The notes: generated by a model not told the origin, from the letters alone. Counted from the first letter of the stretch, positions 1 to 29,522 are shown. The stretch is DNA of 61,144 nt from Paulinella micropora (GCA_009731375.1 BJOX01000140.1:477663-538806); one strand, 5' to 3'. Translations and numbers: made by a program.

Positions 1-57
1 AATAATAATAATAATAATAATAATAGTAATAATAACAATAATAATAATAATAACAAT

Positions 58-325
58 AGTGCTTCTCTGTCAATGGCTGATGCATTTCTGCACATGCGCC
101 TCCATCGTCTCACCCGTGAGGGGAGTACGAAGAATTGACGATAAGCTCTAATGACACCCCCGCAAAGGCAGTTCCAACACTTCCAGACGGACCGGTATGT
201 TCAATGAAAATACTGGTCCAGACGGACCGGTATGTTCAATGAAAATACGGGTGGCACCGACGGGAATCGAACTGGCGACAGGGCCCAGATAGTAGAACTT
301 GACCACTGGGCTATCACGGTGTCCA
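58..325 (-). mobile_element. tRNA-derived SINE with (ATT)n tail, copy 1
   Basis: Read on the minus strand this is a short interspersed element. Its 5' end GGACACCG is followed by an A-box-like TAGCCCAGTGG-type block and a B-box-like GTTCGATTCCC, then about 170 bp of unrelated body, ending in AGCACT and an (ATT)n tail. GACACCG can pair with CGGTGCC 3' of the B box (6 of 7 pairs), as in a tRNA acceptor stem; the T stem is poor, so it is a relic and not a working tRNA. This copy carries an internal 35-bp direct duplication (about 183-217 and 218-252). The tRNA origin is inferred from the two promoter boxes and their spacing. Confidence 0.65.
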
Positions 326-326
326 C

Positions 327-373
<47 letters not shown>

Positions 374-622
374 TGATGATAATGATGATGATGATGATAA
401 TAATAATAATAATAATAATAGTAATAATAATAATAATAATGATTATGTTAATGATAGTGTTTGTTTGTTTGTTTATTTGTTTGTTTGTTGTGTGTGTGTG
501 TGTGTTTGTGTGTTTTGTCTTGTTCTTGTTGTTTTTGTTTTTTTCCTACTTATTATTCGTCATGTTCATCCGTCCATATGTACATACATACATACATACA
601 TACATTTATCTATCTTCTGCAG

Positions 623-17540
<16,918 letters not shown>

Positions 17541-18200
17541 AAACCAAGCTTTGAGCTTTAGCTTTCTCAGTCAATATTTGAGGTGCGAAACTGCTGAGCA
17601 CTTCACTTGAAAGCTCTGGACGTGAGCTTTCTAGCGAGTTTGCTTCAGTATTCTCATACCATTACCATTCTTTGAGACCAAGGAGATCAAAGTTTTCTTA
17701 CTGTCGGGTGTAACTGTTGTATATATGTACGTATGCAACATACATGCGCACTATATACAACTGCTCGGGCAACAGGCCAAGCGCGCGCTTTCAATCGCTT
17801 GTTAGGAATACAATGGCAGAAAGAGAAAGAGCAAGTCGGTCCGAGTACACATTTTCAAACCTGGTATCTTATATTGTTTTTAACTTTCAGAAATGCATTT
17901 TGGCAGGTCACCGGTATCCCTATGACTTGAACCAAAAGCCATAGCATAACATTTGCGTGTTTTTTGTTGGGCAAGCCGGGCCGGTGAGCCCGCAAAACGC
18001 GTGAAATTTTATCATGGGCCACTGAGGACTTGATTTTCCGGTTGTCCGACCATATTTTCAGTTGGTCACGGGGCGACCCTGAGAGATCTTGTTCCGATAA
18101 TAATGCGAAGAACAAATATTGATATATGAAGCCTAGTAAGCATTCCACCAAGTCCTCTTGTGAATAACGATCGAGGACATTACTGTATGATAACATTGGC
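17541..18200. other. Unique spacer containing FB element relic (copy B)
   Basis: At 17950-18012 there is a diverged version of the FB foldback core (GCGTGTTTTTTGTTGGGC, then GCCGGGCCGGTGAGCCCGCA and AAACGCG). Nearby are GGTCACCGGTAT and GGTTGTCCGACC. No gene is supported. Confidence 0.4.
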
Positions 18201-18257
18201 GACGAAGTATTGATAACAAATTATAATAAAAACCATTTGTATTGCGGCGGCCGGCCG

Positions 18258-18283
18258 GCGCCGGGCCTCATGAGGCCCGGCGC
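18258..18283. repeat. Perfect 26-bp GC-rich palindrome
   Basis: Each half is GCGCCGGGCCTCA, meeting at 18270/18271 with no loop. It lies at the border between unique sequence and the AT-rich LTR-like region. Confidence 0.9.
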
Positions 18284-18289
18284 TAGTAA

Positions 18290-19990
18290 CGCTAGATATC
18301 ATTACTATAAAATATTATTACTGAATAATATTGAAGTGAAACTTGAAGACTGTGCTGGAGTAACTTTTCAAATTTTTTTTTATTTCATCGGAATGAATAC
18401 CCGGCGCCGCCTACCGGACCGAATTATTAATATTGTGTTAAACCGTGGCTTTCTTCAAGTTTATATTAATACTTCAAGTTTGCACTTCTATTTTTAGTTC
18501 CGTTGGTGTGACTTCATTTTTCCGTTTATCAGTTTATCAAGTGTCATATAAAACTTGTAGTTGTTATCATGGTACGTTTTCAACTCAGCGGCTGTTATTA
18601 ACATATCAATTTATTTCCCTTTATCAGCAGTCACTGTTGCATTGACTCAATACGTTTTATAATATAAACGTCTATCTAACGACATGAAGAATGACTCGGA
18701 GGAACTCAGGCTACCTAACGTAGAACTGAGGGACTCAGTATATACTCTCCAAGCCAAGCTAAACCGACAGACCGGAACCGTGGCATAGAGTAATGCCATT
18801 ATATACCAAGTGGGTCGGCATAATTCCCTCTCCCCCTCAAGCGTGCCCTCTTCAGGCTGCGCGAGAAGTCGAGACAAGACCAGCCGAACCAAACCGGGAT
18901 AAAATGTGACAAATTATCCGCCGACTCGAGTGACGATCTGTGTCTAGACCCTTCCCCTCTGATAAAATTATACACCCAGTGTTACCCTAAATTCACTCAT
19001 CGACTGTATCGGCGATGAATGGATTTCTGCATATCATGTCACCACTGAGAATCTGCGCGATATGACAGTGAACCAAGACATCTTATCCCTTCCCTGCAGT
19101 GTGTGAGTTGAGAGAGGATCGGTATGTGGCTATCAAGATCGCCTGTCGCAACTGTGGTGGGACCCAAAGTGTCCACTTCGACTGCGTCTTTTCCCACTTG
19201 CCGCCTGCACCTTTACATCACAGGAGGTCGTCGTGCCAGGTCATAGTCTTCTTATAGGCTCTTATGTCTCGAGTTTCAGGGTGACGGTGCTTAAGAGGAT
19301 CAATGGAGTGAGCAATGAAGGGGCACCATTCCTTAGAGCTCTTTGCCAACTGACCCTTAGGAAGTGGGAGAGTAATAGTCATAGCGGCCCTTAATATCAA
19401 TACACTAGTCATATTGACATTTCTGGTACTGGTGGCTACCTTTTTAGTATTTCAGTCATATCATTACCACTTAGTATTCATATGAACTTTGATCTCTGTG
19501 GGGGGGATCTTGACCTTTGTCTGAGTAAATATTTGAACTGGTATACTGGGGGACTTACTGGGGGACGCCCTAGTTCGATCCTGAGCCACTACAACCGGTC
19601 CAGACTCCTTAAGGGATATGAGACTTGAGCGTTGAACACTCTGAAGCGTAAACCACAAAAAGAAGTCAGCTGGATCCAAGACCCTTCAGGCCAGAAGGGC
19701 AACCGCGGGATAGGTAGTGCCACACCTTGAGTGGCACAGAACAGGGAAGCATATTGCTTTCCTGTGGGGGAGTGCATAACAGGATATTTACGCCATCTAG
19801 GTGCCATCTGGGCGATCTGGGGCTTGGGAAAAAGGGATTGACTGGGAAAAGGGAGGGATCGTGGACAACATCGGTGGGCACTGCAGCAGCGCGGACTTTC
19901 TACACAGGGAAAAGGGGAGTGAGTGCTGGTAAGCACAGACTAAAAGGGAAAAAGGGGGGAGGCTTGGACTGAGGCATCGACAAGCAAGTT
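18290..19990 (+). other. LTR-like and leader sequence upstream of a gag relic
   Basis: An AT-rich stretch at the left includes GAATACCCGGCGCC, GGACCGAATTATTAATATTG and TGTTAA. A related block (GAATACCGTACCCGGGACC, ATTATTAATATTGTGTTAA) is at 46655-46702, so it belongs to a repeated family, probably an LTR. The rest has stops in all frames and no confident exon. No primer-binding site was identified. Confidence 0.35.
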
Positions 19991-20017
19991 AACGGTGACA
20001 CTGCAGCTGCTTCAGAC

Positions 20018-20580
20018 ATGTCATTCCCACTCATAGAGGAAAGGTATCAACTCACGACCGTGCATCGGAGGGGCAACGTGATACAAGGGGAAAGTAATGA
20101 AGAGGCATACGATGGCAGAAAGCAATTCAAGGAATGGAGAAGAGCTGTTTTGTTAAGACTGGGGGAGAAAGGTTTAGAGGGAGCACTCAAACCTGTAAAT
20201 GAACACTATCGCATGGTTCATGAAGAAAATGTTACGGCCTTGCAGTCAAGAGAGAAGGAGGTGCCCAAATATATGTAGCTGTGGGAGGAGTTGTATGGGG
20301 ATGAGGAAAAAGAAAAAGAAACTGAAGAAGAGGAGAGCGTGAGGGAGGTGACGAGAAAAGAAAGGGAGGAGACGGAAGTGAGATCACCATTAACCAATGA
20401 AGCAAAGCACACCCAGCATTGCTGATAAGAGGGTGAGCATGAGGCTGAAAGAGGCTGTGGAAAGACTGAGGAAGGCAAGTGAGGTGAGGGAGAGTATGTT
20501 AGCTTCACCCTCAGCACAAGAATCAGTTGAGACTAAAGAAAAGGCAGCCCAAGAGAGAGCTATCACTAAGAAGGAGAAGC

Positions 20581-20615
<35 letters not shown>

Positions 20616-21665
20616 ACGATAAGATGGCTGATATATATGAAGGGAGTGTGAAGGCAGAGGTGACGAAGCAAAGGAACAGAGCGTTTTTGTTTGTGTATGG
20701 GAGATTGACGGGTAAGGCGAGGAGAAGTGTGAGTGACTTGGACCTGGTGAGGGATGATTCTCCTGACTTAGGGCAAAATGTGAATGAGATATGGGATAGA
20801 TTGGTGTAGAGGTTTGGGGAGGTGAGTGCAGAGGATGTGCAGGATAAGGTGACTGCGTTGCATAAATGGAAGCTGAGGGAGAATGAGGACTATGCACCTC
20901 AGTTTGATGAGTTGGCGAGCTTAGTGGAGGGGTTAGAGATGAAGGGGCATGGAACCAATGACCTCACATTTGAAACGATCATAAGGAGAGCTTTGAAAGA
21001 CCCTTGTTATGCTCCTGAAAGCGTCAGAACAGACTGGACACTTGGTTGAGTACCCTTTCAGTCAGTAAGAAGCAACACAAGTGGACTTTCGAACACTGGT
21101 GGGGGGAGGTTTAAGAGAAGGCACTAGGCATAGATAGGACCAAGGAGAGGGCGAGGAGGGAAAGGAAGGGAGAAGGAAAGAAGAAAGAAGAAAGAGAACG
21201 GTCCGGGTCTCAAGGAAAGCCAATTGCTTATGTTGCAAAGGCAAGCACTGAGAAGGTGTGTGTGTTATTTCAGAGTGCGAGAGGGTGCTTGAAAGGGAAG
21301 GCATGCAACTTTAAGCACATAGAAAGAGTTATGCATGGGGAATGTTTTGTCTTTGAGAGGACAGGGGGGTGCAAGTATGGGGATAAGTGCAAGTTCAAGC
21401 ACATAGTGCCAGAGGAAGGAAAGAGAAGAAAGAAGAACGAAGAGACGAAGACTTGCTTTAACTGTAGAAAGAAAGGGCATGTTGCTTCTGAGTGTTAAAA
21501 GCAGTGTGCAAAGTGCGGGTGAGACCACCCTATGACCAACTGTAAGGTGATAGAAGAAGAGGGGAGGAAGAAAGCGAAAGAAAGAAGGAAGACGGATGAA
21601 AGCTGTAGTGACTCGGAGGGAGAAGAAAGAGCGAAGAAGAAGGAGAAAAAGAAGAAGAAGACATG
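20018..21665 (+). pseudogene. Decayed retroelement gag with CCCH and CCHC zinc motifs
   Basis: A series of plus-strand open blocks separated by stops and frame changes. The first (20018-20275) starts MSFPLIEERYQLTTVHRRGN. The block at 20624-21049 is interrupted by TAG at 20807 and resembles gag of LTR retrotransposons, with a predicted helical core (IWDRLV, DKVTALHKWKLRE, FDELASLVEGLE). The block at 21256-21498 has two C-x8-C-x5-C-x3-H fingers (CVLFQSARGC..., CFVFERTGGC...), then a C-x2-C-x4-H-x4-C knuckle (CFNCRKKGHVASEC) and a second knuckle broken by a stop. A Lys/Glu-rich tail follows. At least three frame changes and several stops mark it as dead. No protease, RT or integrase follows. 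Confidence 0.7.
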
Positions 21666-21703
21666 AGTAAAGCGATGCAGTCTGGGCCCTACAAGCGGGT
21701 CGG

Positions 21704-22250
21704 ATGTCCAACGATCTCTGTTTAGCCGACAGCCACCTACATCCGAGGGGTTACTGTCCCCACAACCGTCAGCCCCCGGCTCAGTTCCGACTCCGACGTT
21801 TCCTCGCCGGAGCCCTAGCTTCCCAGGCTCGTTTAATTCTACCCCTCCGAACGCCCAGTTTCCGGACAGCAACACACTCTTCGTCTCTCCATACGAGGAA
21901 CGACGAGAAGGTGGGATGGATGGAGGAAGAGGAAGACGAATCGAAGGTTTCCAGACAGGGACAACCTCTGTTCTCTTTCTCTCCCGGTGAACGAGTGGAG
22001 GAACTGGCCGCACCTACGGGCCCGGGCCCCCCTCGAATCACGCCGGGTCGAGCAGTTATCTGCCCGTCCTGCCCCACAACGCGTTGTGACTTTCGCCATA
22101 GAATGGCAGACGACCCCACCGGCTAGCGACGGAGACAGAGATTGAGAAGGTGAGGCAGACGATCATCCGGGCTGTCGCTGCGAGTCCCACAGCCGCCGAT
22201 GCCAAGTCTGGTAGCACTGCGCCCGAACCTGCAGCCCCAGCGTCACGTAC
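21704..22250 (+). other. Pro/Ser-rich open sequence after the gag relic
   Basis: Two overlapping plus frames stay open for 250-420 nt. The frame rich in Pro and Ser (PQPSAPGSVPTPTFPRRSP) looks more protein-like than the one starting at 21704. It may be the remains of a linker or pol N-terminus of the same element. No domain is recognised. Confidence 0.25.
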
Positions 22251-23510
22251 ACTTCAGAATTCAAGTTTACACAAAGTTTTATCTATTAAAAAAAAATTGA
22301 AAATATATATTGTCACGATATAAGAAAAAAGTTTTAAGTATGAAAAAAAATTACGATTATAAAATAACTTGACATAACAAGTTATTGTTATAAGTATGAA
22401 AAAGTAAGTATTAAAAAAGTTATATGTATAAACAAACTTGAGATAATTGCTCAGCCTCAAACTTTTTTGAAAAGTCAGATCATTTTTATAAGATAGAACT
22501 TTTTTAATACATCATCTAAAACTGTTTATAAGATAGAACTTTTTATAAGACTAGTAAGATTCTAGGAAAATTTTTCAATGATATTAATATGATCAAACAA
22601 GTGTGTTGACTTGAATGTCGACAGTTATTTTTTAAGAAAAGGTCGCCGCATATTTACCTATCAGGCTGAGCCTAGGTGACAATCCCCCCTCCCCGTCTTA
22701 TACGGGAACAGTGGCAGTAGTTAATAGGGGTAGATTGGTAAATATTGTCGATTGAGAGCTTCCTCTCCGGATCGGTTTCCTCATGAATGTACTGCTCCTG
22801 AGGAGCCACCGTGACTATTGAGCAAATGCTAGCAGCTCATGAGCAGTAGTCTCGGTCGATCCTTGTCGTTCAGTGTCAAACTCTACATATCTCTTTTCAC
22901 CTGTCTTAGAAGAAAAGAGCTATGTTAAAACCGGCACATCTCTTTATCAATTGAAGTTATTTTCTTAGAATTTAAATTGGAAGTGACCGTCCGGGGGCAG
23001 GATTGTGACGAAATACTTCTGAGATCGAGCGAACTTGAATCGTGACTATAAATTGTTCTCAATATTAAAACAGAGTTTGCCAGCCGTAACTGGCATATTA
23101 ATATATTTCTTTCAGGAAACTTCTAGTTATTTAATATATTAAAATGAAACGGACTGGTGGAAATTGAGAGGAACTAGTATATAATTGTGTTAAGCTTTAC
23201 TGAAACTGAGCGGAGTGAGACCTTGAATGTGCCACTGAAGTCACAGGCATCAATCACTTTTTTTCGTAAACTTTGTAATAGCCAGCCACTTTAACCCTGA
23301 TTGTGAAGGTTTTATAAGTTATTCAAGAAAGGTTTTTTGACATGGTTAGCTTCAACCAAACTCATTTGGAGTCACTGATATATATTAATATCAATACTGC
23401 TATCAAAATCCACAAATGTGGCTGGAGAACATAAAACAACGTCAATCCCCAAAGGTGGCTTTAAATTCCCAAAAGTGCCAAACCGGTTAAGGGTTGATAT
23501 TTTGAATTCT
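22251..23510. other. AT-rich LTR-like region, no gene seen
   Basis: Repeated TTTATAAGATAGAACTTTTT motifs occur at 22486 and 22526. A purine run CCGGGGGCAGGATTG before TGACGAAATA (about 22993) could be a polypurine tract and LTR start. Short repeats of CACAAATGTGGCTG and CCCCAAAGGTGGCTT type occur near 23410-23465, and similar words recur near 46725-46810. No coding sequence is supported. Confidence 0.35.
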
Positions 23511-23918
23511 TATTCAAATTGAGTAAAAAATACAAGGAAGATGAAGAGCAAAGGATGACGGGGAAAGCAGAGGGAGAGAAAGAAAGAAGGAAAAAAGGAA
23601 AAGTAAAGACAACTTTAGAATGCAAGCAAAAAGCAAAGAGAAAAAAAAAGCCAGCGTCACGACCTGCATCGGGTCTTGGCTATTACGAATGCAAAACAAT
23701 TATTGCATGCATATTATTCAGGGCACTAGATGTCACAAAATTTCTTCCAATACATGCGTCTGAATTTGCTACAGGTTACAAAAGCGAATAAGAAAATGCA
23801 AGAGATGAAGGACAGCGGAAAGAAGGACGGCCAATGCCCAGGCTAGTCTGCATCAAAGACACCAGAGCACACACAACAATATGTACACTAACACCAATGC
23901 CTCTTTGATCGAAACCTG

Positions 23919-24128
23919 GTGGGCCATATCATGCGGAACCAACGGGCCGCCCGCAACCATTTGCGTTGCATCCGCACCCTGCTTGACAGAAACATCCATC
24001 CAGCCAAAAGTACACGACAGAAAACGAAAGCAAGGTTATGCAGATCAGGATTGCACGAATTTGATCAGTTAGCTCTCTCGTTTCGTACTGCTTGCTCTCT
24101 GCCAGACTTTCCCGCCGATTATCCTTGA
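23919..24128 (+). CDS. Unrecognised short open frame
   Basis: Opens as MGHIMRNQRAARNHLRCIRT and stops at 24126. It is basic, has no microsatellite content and shows mixed codon use. No family is recognised and no splice signals help; it may be a transposon fragment or chance. Confidence 0.2.
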   Translation: MGHIMRNQRAARNHLRCIRTLLDRNIHPAKSTRQKTKARLCRSGLHEFDQLALSFRTACSLPDFPADYP

Positions 24129-24324
24129 TACCATTGCCTTGGGATTCGCTCTGTTAGGGTACCACAACAAATATGATCAACGGGAGATGATCCACGTCAG
24201 ATCCAAGCAGATGCGACACGGCATGGTGCACTGATACCAGCATATGCTGCCGTTGCCACCATAGCAACACGCTGCACACACATTATGTACAAGGTCTGCT
24301 ACATGCTGCATATGTAGAAGCAAT

Positions 24325-24660
<336 letters not shown>

Positions 24661-24746
24661 AGTGCTTCTCTGTCAATGGCTGATGCATTTCTGCACATGC
24701 GCCTCCATCGTCTCACCCGTGAGGGGAGTACGAAGAATTGACGATA
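24661..24746 (-). mobile_element. SINE, 3' part, cut by assembly gap
   Basis: This is the tail half of the SINE (AGTGCTTCTCTG to GACGATA on the plus strand). It sits directly beside a 330-bp AAT/AGT block and is interrupted by the gap at 24747-24756. Sequence beyond the gap is not SINE, so either the gap hides the head or this is a truncated copy. Confidence 0.6.
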
Positions 24747-25092
24747 NNNNNNNNNNCCAGCATGCGCGACCCCGTGAACTGGTGATACTCCACCACCTGG
24801 GCAACACAGCCACCAGATGTGAAGATATATGGCATGTGTGCACGTAGGCGCGGGACATAGCCCAGTCATGAGATATGTTATATTCAAGTGTGCACGTAGG
24901 CTGATATGATGAGCAACGAAGCGCAAGCAATCAAAATAGGTAACTTAGGTTGATGTTTTCCTTGATGATTGAAGCATTCAGGCGCGATAGGTTATATTGA
25001 CGGTGCCTTTTGATGACCATGATACGTCTTGATTATTATCAGTCCAAAAGCCCGATCTGACATAGGACTAATAAGTAATAATAATAAATAAC

Positions 25093-25125
<33 letters not shown>

Positions 25126-25126
<1 letters not shown>

Positions 25127-25357
25127 GTGCTTCTCTGTCAATGGCTGATGCATTTCTGCACATGCGCCTCCATCGTCTCACCCGTGAGGGGAGTACGAAG
25201 AATTGACGATAAGCTCTAATGACACCCCCGCAAGGGCAGTTCCAACACTTCCAGACGGACCGGTATGTTCAATGAAAATACTGGTGGCACCGACGGGAAT
25301 CGAACTGGCGACAGGGCCCAGATGGTAGAACTTGACCACTGGGCTATCACGGTGTCC

Positions 25358-25358
<1 letters not shown>
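25126..25358 (-). mobile_element. tRNA-derived SINE, copy 4 (complete)
   Basis: Cleanest full-length copy. On the minus strand it reads GGACACCGTGATAGCCCAG, then the B box and body, then AGCACT and (ATT)n. It differs from copy 1 at only a few positions and lacks the 35-bp duplication, so copy 1 probably gained that duplication after insertion. Confidence 0.68.
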
Positions 25359-25402
<44 letters not shown>

Positions 25403-25418
25403 GCAATACTACTACTAC

Positions 25419-25452
<34 letters not shown>

Positions 25453-25510
25453 CATAGTAATAATAATAGTAATAATAATAGTAATAATAATAATACTATA
25501 ATAATACTAT

Positions 25511-25624
25511 AGTGCTTCTCTGTCAATGGCTGATGCATTTCTGCACATGCGCCTCCATCGTCTCACCCGTGAGGGGAGTACGAAGAATTGACGATAAGCT
25601 CTAATGACACCCCCGCAAGGGCAG
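25511..25624 (-). mobile_element. SINE, 3' part, cut by assembly gap
   Basis: This copy is identical to copy 4 over its visible length (AGTGCTTCTC to AAGGGCAG). It lies about 150 bp from copy 4, across a mixed AAT/ACT/AGT tract, and continues into the gap beginning at 25625. Confidence 0.6.
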
Positions 25625-25779
25625 NNNNNNNNNNNNNNNNNNNNNNNNNNNNNNNNNNNNNNNNNNNNNNNNNNNNNNNNNNNNNNNNNNNNNNNNNNNN
25701 NNNNNNNNNNNNNNNNNNNNNNNNNNNNNNNNNNNNNNNNNNNNNNNNNNNNNNCCCCCCCCCCCCCCCTCCTCCTCAG

Positions 25780-26260
25780 CCTTGGAGCATTCTCAGCCAT
25801 CACTTTGGCACTACTTTGGTAGAATCTTCTTGAATATCTTTTTCAACTGATTCACTACCTAGAGCGCGTCCCGAGGTTGTGAAAACCGAAAAATCAGTCT
25901 CTCAACACTTCTGACACAGCTCTTAGAGCCTTCAAGCATTCTCAGCCATTCATTTTGGCGCCGGCAAATTCGTAAAATTGCGGGGCTGGGTTCCCGGGGG
26001 GAGGACCCCCCGGACCCCCCTTTCCACAGTCGACAGGGTACGTTCAATTGCCGGAGGTAACCGGCATAAACCCTGCTTGCACAATTCTTAGAGCCTTGGA
26101 GTATTCTCAGCCATTCAATTTGGTGCAGGCTGATTCGCGTCGGGTACGTACAATTAAAGTGCTTGGGTTCCGGGTGGGAGGCTCCCTCCCCCCCCCTTCC
26201 TCGTCGACAAGGTACGTTCAATGGCCGGAGGTACCGGCAAGTACTCAAAAAAAAAAAAAA
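25780..26260 (-). repeat. Dispersed GC-rich repeat family, inverted multi-unit copy
   Basis: At least three diverged units in inverted orientation relative to 3930-4330, recognised by GAGCATTCTCAGCCAT, CATTTTGGCGCC, CAGTCGACAGGGTACGTTC and GGAGGTAACCGGCATAAACC. Ends in a short poly-A. Confidence 0.58.
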
Positions 26261-26514
26261 AAAAGGTATTTGGCATTCAGGACACCTCCCTAACCCAATG
26301 ATTTGTGTGAATTCCAAAACAATTATATCAGCATCAACATCGAGCCTGGAGCTAGCCTCCCTGTCAATATGAGCTCCCAACTCCTCCTCGTTCCCACAAA
26401 CCATGATTATGGGGACAGGATTGCGGAATGCGGGGGGTGGGGGGTACACGATTTCCGTTTTGCCCCTCCTCCCAAACCCCCAACCCCCTCCGAACACCTT
26501 TCAGGGATAATAAT

Positions 26515-26967
26515 AAGGAGGAAGAGGAGGAGGGAAGGAGGAGAGGGAGGAAAAAGAGGAGGAGGAGGAGGAGGTGAAGAAGAAGAAGAAGAAGAAGAAG
26601 AAGAAGAAGAAGAAGAAGAAGAAGAAGAAGAAGAAGAAGAAGAAGAAAAAGAAGAAGAAGAAGAAGAAGAAGAAGAAGAAGAAGAAGAAGAAGAAGAAGA
26701 AGAAGAAGAAGAAGAAGAAGAAGAAGGAGAAGAAGCAGAAGAAGAAGAAGAAGAAGAAGAAGAAGAAGAAGAAGAAGAAGAAGAAGAAGAAGAAGATCGA
26801 AGAAGAGAAGAAAGAAGAGAGAAAGAAGAAAGAAGAAAGAAAGAAGAAAGAAGAAAGAAAGAGAAGAAAGAAAGAAAGAAGAAAGAAAAAAGAAAGAAAA
26901 AAGAGAAAAGAAAGAGACAGAAGAAAGAAGACATAAGAAAGAAGACAGAAGAAAGAAAGAAGAAAGC

Positions 26968-26999
<32 letters not shown>

Positions 27000-27078
27000 A
27001 GAAAGAAATAAAGAAGAAAGAAAGAAAGAAAGAAGACAGAAAGAAGAAAGAAAGAAGAAACCAAGAGGAGGAGGGGAA

Positions 27079-27113
<35 letters not shown>

Positions 27114-27228
27114 AGGAAGAAGAAGAAGGAAGAAGAAGAAGGAAGAAGAAGAAGGAAGAAGAAGAAGGAAGAAGAAGAAGAAGAAGAAGAAGAAGAAGAA
27201 GAAGACGAAGAAGAAGAAGAAGAAGAAG

Positions 27229-27261
<33 letters not shown>

Positions 27262-27335
27262 AAAANNNNNNNNNNATGAAGAAGAAGAAGAAGAAGAGGA
27301 GGAGGAGGAGGAGGAAGAGGAAGCCTCTCTCGGTC
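26515..27335. repeat. GAA/GAAA microsatellite, about 800 bp
   Basis: Nearly pure purine tract on the plus strand with a 10-base gap. It gives long Glu/Lys/Arg open frames that are not genes. Long GAA tracts of this kind can form triplex structure. Confidence 0.95.
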
Positions 27336-27401
27336 CTCCTCCAGCTCCCTCCGCCCCTCCCTCCCTTTCCCTCCTCCTTCCCTCTTTCTTCTACACTTTG
27401 T

Positions 27402-27437
<36 letters not shown>

Positions 27438-27443
<6 letters not shown>

Positions 27444-28741
27444 GTCCCAAAAGTTATGTCCGCATTTTGATTCTCTTTCTCTCTGGAAATAAGGCCGAGA
27501 TAGCTGGTTTTATTTCATGTGCAGATACTACAGGCCCGCTGAAGTAGTGTGATCAGGCCTAGAGCTCCGTCTAAAGAAGGAGAGAGGAAAAATAGGACAA
27601 TTTCAACAACAACCAAAAAAAAAAAAAAAAAAAAAAAACGGGCCCCCCNNNNNNNNNNCTTTACCGAAGGGAAGTCCCACCGATCTGAGCTGGAATGTGC
27701 TAGTATGCACCCAAAGACGTTCCACAGCATGCAGAATCCCCGCCTCAAGCTCTTATTCCGTGATAAATCTAAGATGGAATCTTTTTTAAACGAAACTTAC
27801 ATTTTTTAGAATTTTCAAACCCATCACTTTTCTATTTTGTTTTCTGTCAAAAGACGTCTTAGATAGCTGGTTTATTGCGCAGGTACAGAGTGCAGGAGAC
27901 GTGTGATCGAGTGACATACATATGCACGGTCCCTTGAAAGACTATTCGGAAAAAAGAAAGAAAATAAAAACGGGGCAATGTCCCAAAAAAAACTTGGGCA
28001 CAACCCTAGGATGGGATAGTACCAAACATTCCTGTCGCCTGAGCAGGAATGTTCCGAGATGTCCCTATGAAGGGATGTTCCTCGATAAGCATGCGTTGTT
28101 CAGCGGGCGATCGCACCCCCACACCCCAAAGCCCTTTCCAGCTTAGTAATCTACGTTTTAGAAACTCAAGAAGTGCCCTACCCCAAAACAGGCAATAGCC
28201 TGACAGTTTTGATTTTTCTGTCCCAACCATATGCGAGCTGTATAGATGCAGCATCGCTGACTTGCAAAGAGAGGAGTATAGTAAAGATTGAGCTCAGTGT
28301 TTCTGGACAAGACCGCGGGAAAACCAAAGAACATCGATTCTGCGATTCTGGGGCTTTTTTAGTGAGAAAAATGCTAACTTTTGTTTGTTGTTTACCTCGC
28401 GATAAAGGCAGAGTAGGACCGCAGTAGGTCGCAATAGAGAGCTTATGGACAGATATTTGCAACATTAAATACATCCTTGCCTGCGTCCACTTCGGACAGA
28501 AATCAAGAATACGAAGTTGAGGTACCAGAATTCATCCTGACTTTCCCATCATTCTATCTATCACTTTCTGTCCATCTATATGTAGAAGGTAAACCTTAGC
28601 ATCTGTGCAATAGTATGTTACTACAAGACCTGTAGTGTAGGCATATGAAATAAAACCAGCTATCTCGGCCTTCTTTCCAGAGAGAAAGAGAATCAAAATC
28701 CTGACATAACTATTGGGACAGACACCTCTTATATAATATAC
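27438..28741. mobile_element. Mariner-like element with about 95-bp inverted repeats
   Basis: The left end (AAGGTGTCCCAAAAGTTATG ... GGCCGAGATAGCTGGTTTTA) is repeated in inverse at 28625-28741 with a few changes and one short insertion. A third diverged copy of the inner part (GATAGCTGGTTTATTGCGCA) occurs directly at 27862. Outer flanks are TA repeats, which suits TA-targeting Tc1/mariner elements; the GGTGTCCCAAAAGT end is of mariner style. No transposase is recognisable inside, and the interior has a small gap at 27649-27658. Probably non-autonomous. Confidence 0.55.
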
Positions 28742-28780
28742 GTATATATATACATACATACATACATATATCTCACACTA

Positions 28781-28797
<17 letters not shown>

Positions 28798-28873
<76 letters not shown>

Positions 28874-28874
28874 T
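28798..28874. repeat. (AAT)n microsatellite
   Basis: About 25 uninterrupted AAT units adjoining AT dinucleotide repeats, followed by a CATA tract to about 29105. Confidence 0.95.
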
Positions 28875-29522
28875 GAGATATATGTACATGACTATGAAAC
28901 GTAAATATCTATAAATATGTATCTCTGTTTAAATCCGTGCGCGTGTATGGAAATGTGTATACTTACATACACAGATACATACATACATACATACATACAT
29001 ACATACATACATCATGCATACACACATATATACATACATGCATACTTAATTTAGACATACATGCATACATACATACGTACTGCATACATACGTATATATG
29101 GATATATTTATGTTTATAATCTTTTATATATGTGTTATCATACATAAATGCTAATTTTTTTTTACTCCAAGTCCCCTTGGGCCCACATTGCCAACTGAAA
29201 AAAATTGCATGGAAATCTCGAATTTCAAGCGCATCTAGCCATTCAAAGCATACCTAAAAATCTGAAGGTTAGGTTTTGTAGTCTTGCAAGAAGCCTCTTT
29301 GCACATGTATGGGGAGTTTGGCCACCTGGGCATTTAGGATTCTCAGAAATCTCCGATATATTTCCCTCATGCTTTTGACTTAGTTTTTCTACAGATGGGA
29401 GGGAGGAGAGGGGTGGAGAGAAATGGTAAAAAAACTTTAAGTATATATGCGTGTGTATGTGACTGAGCAAGGCAACAAGGGTGAGTGAGAGGAGACCGTT
29501 GCTGGAAGTTGTGCAGAGCTAC

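Noticed and set aside
26303-27403. 366-codon Glu/Lys-rich protein
   Set aside because: Produced by the GAA/GAAA microsatellite; long open frames occur in several frames and on both strands.
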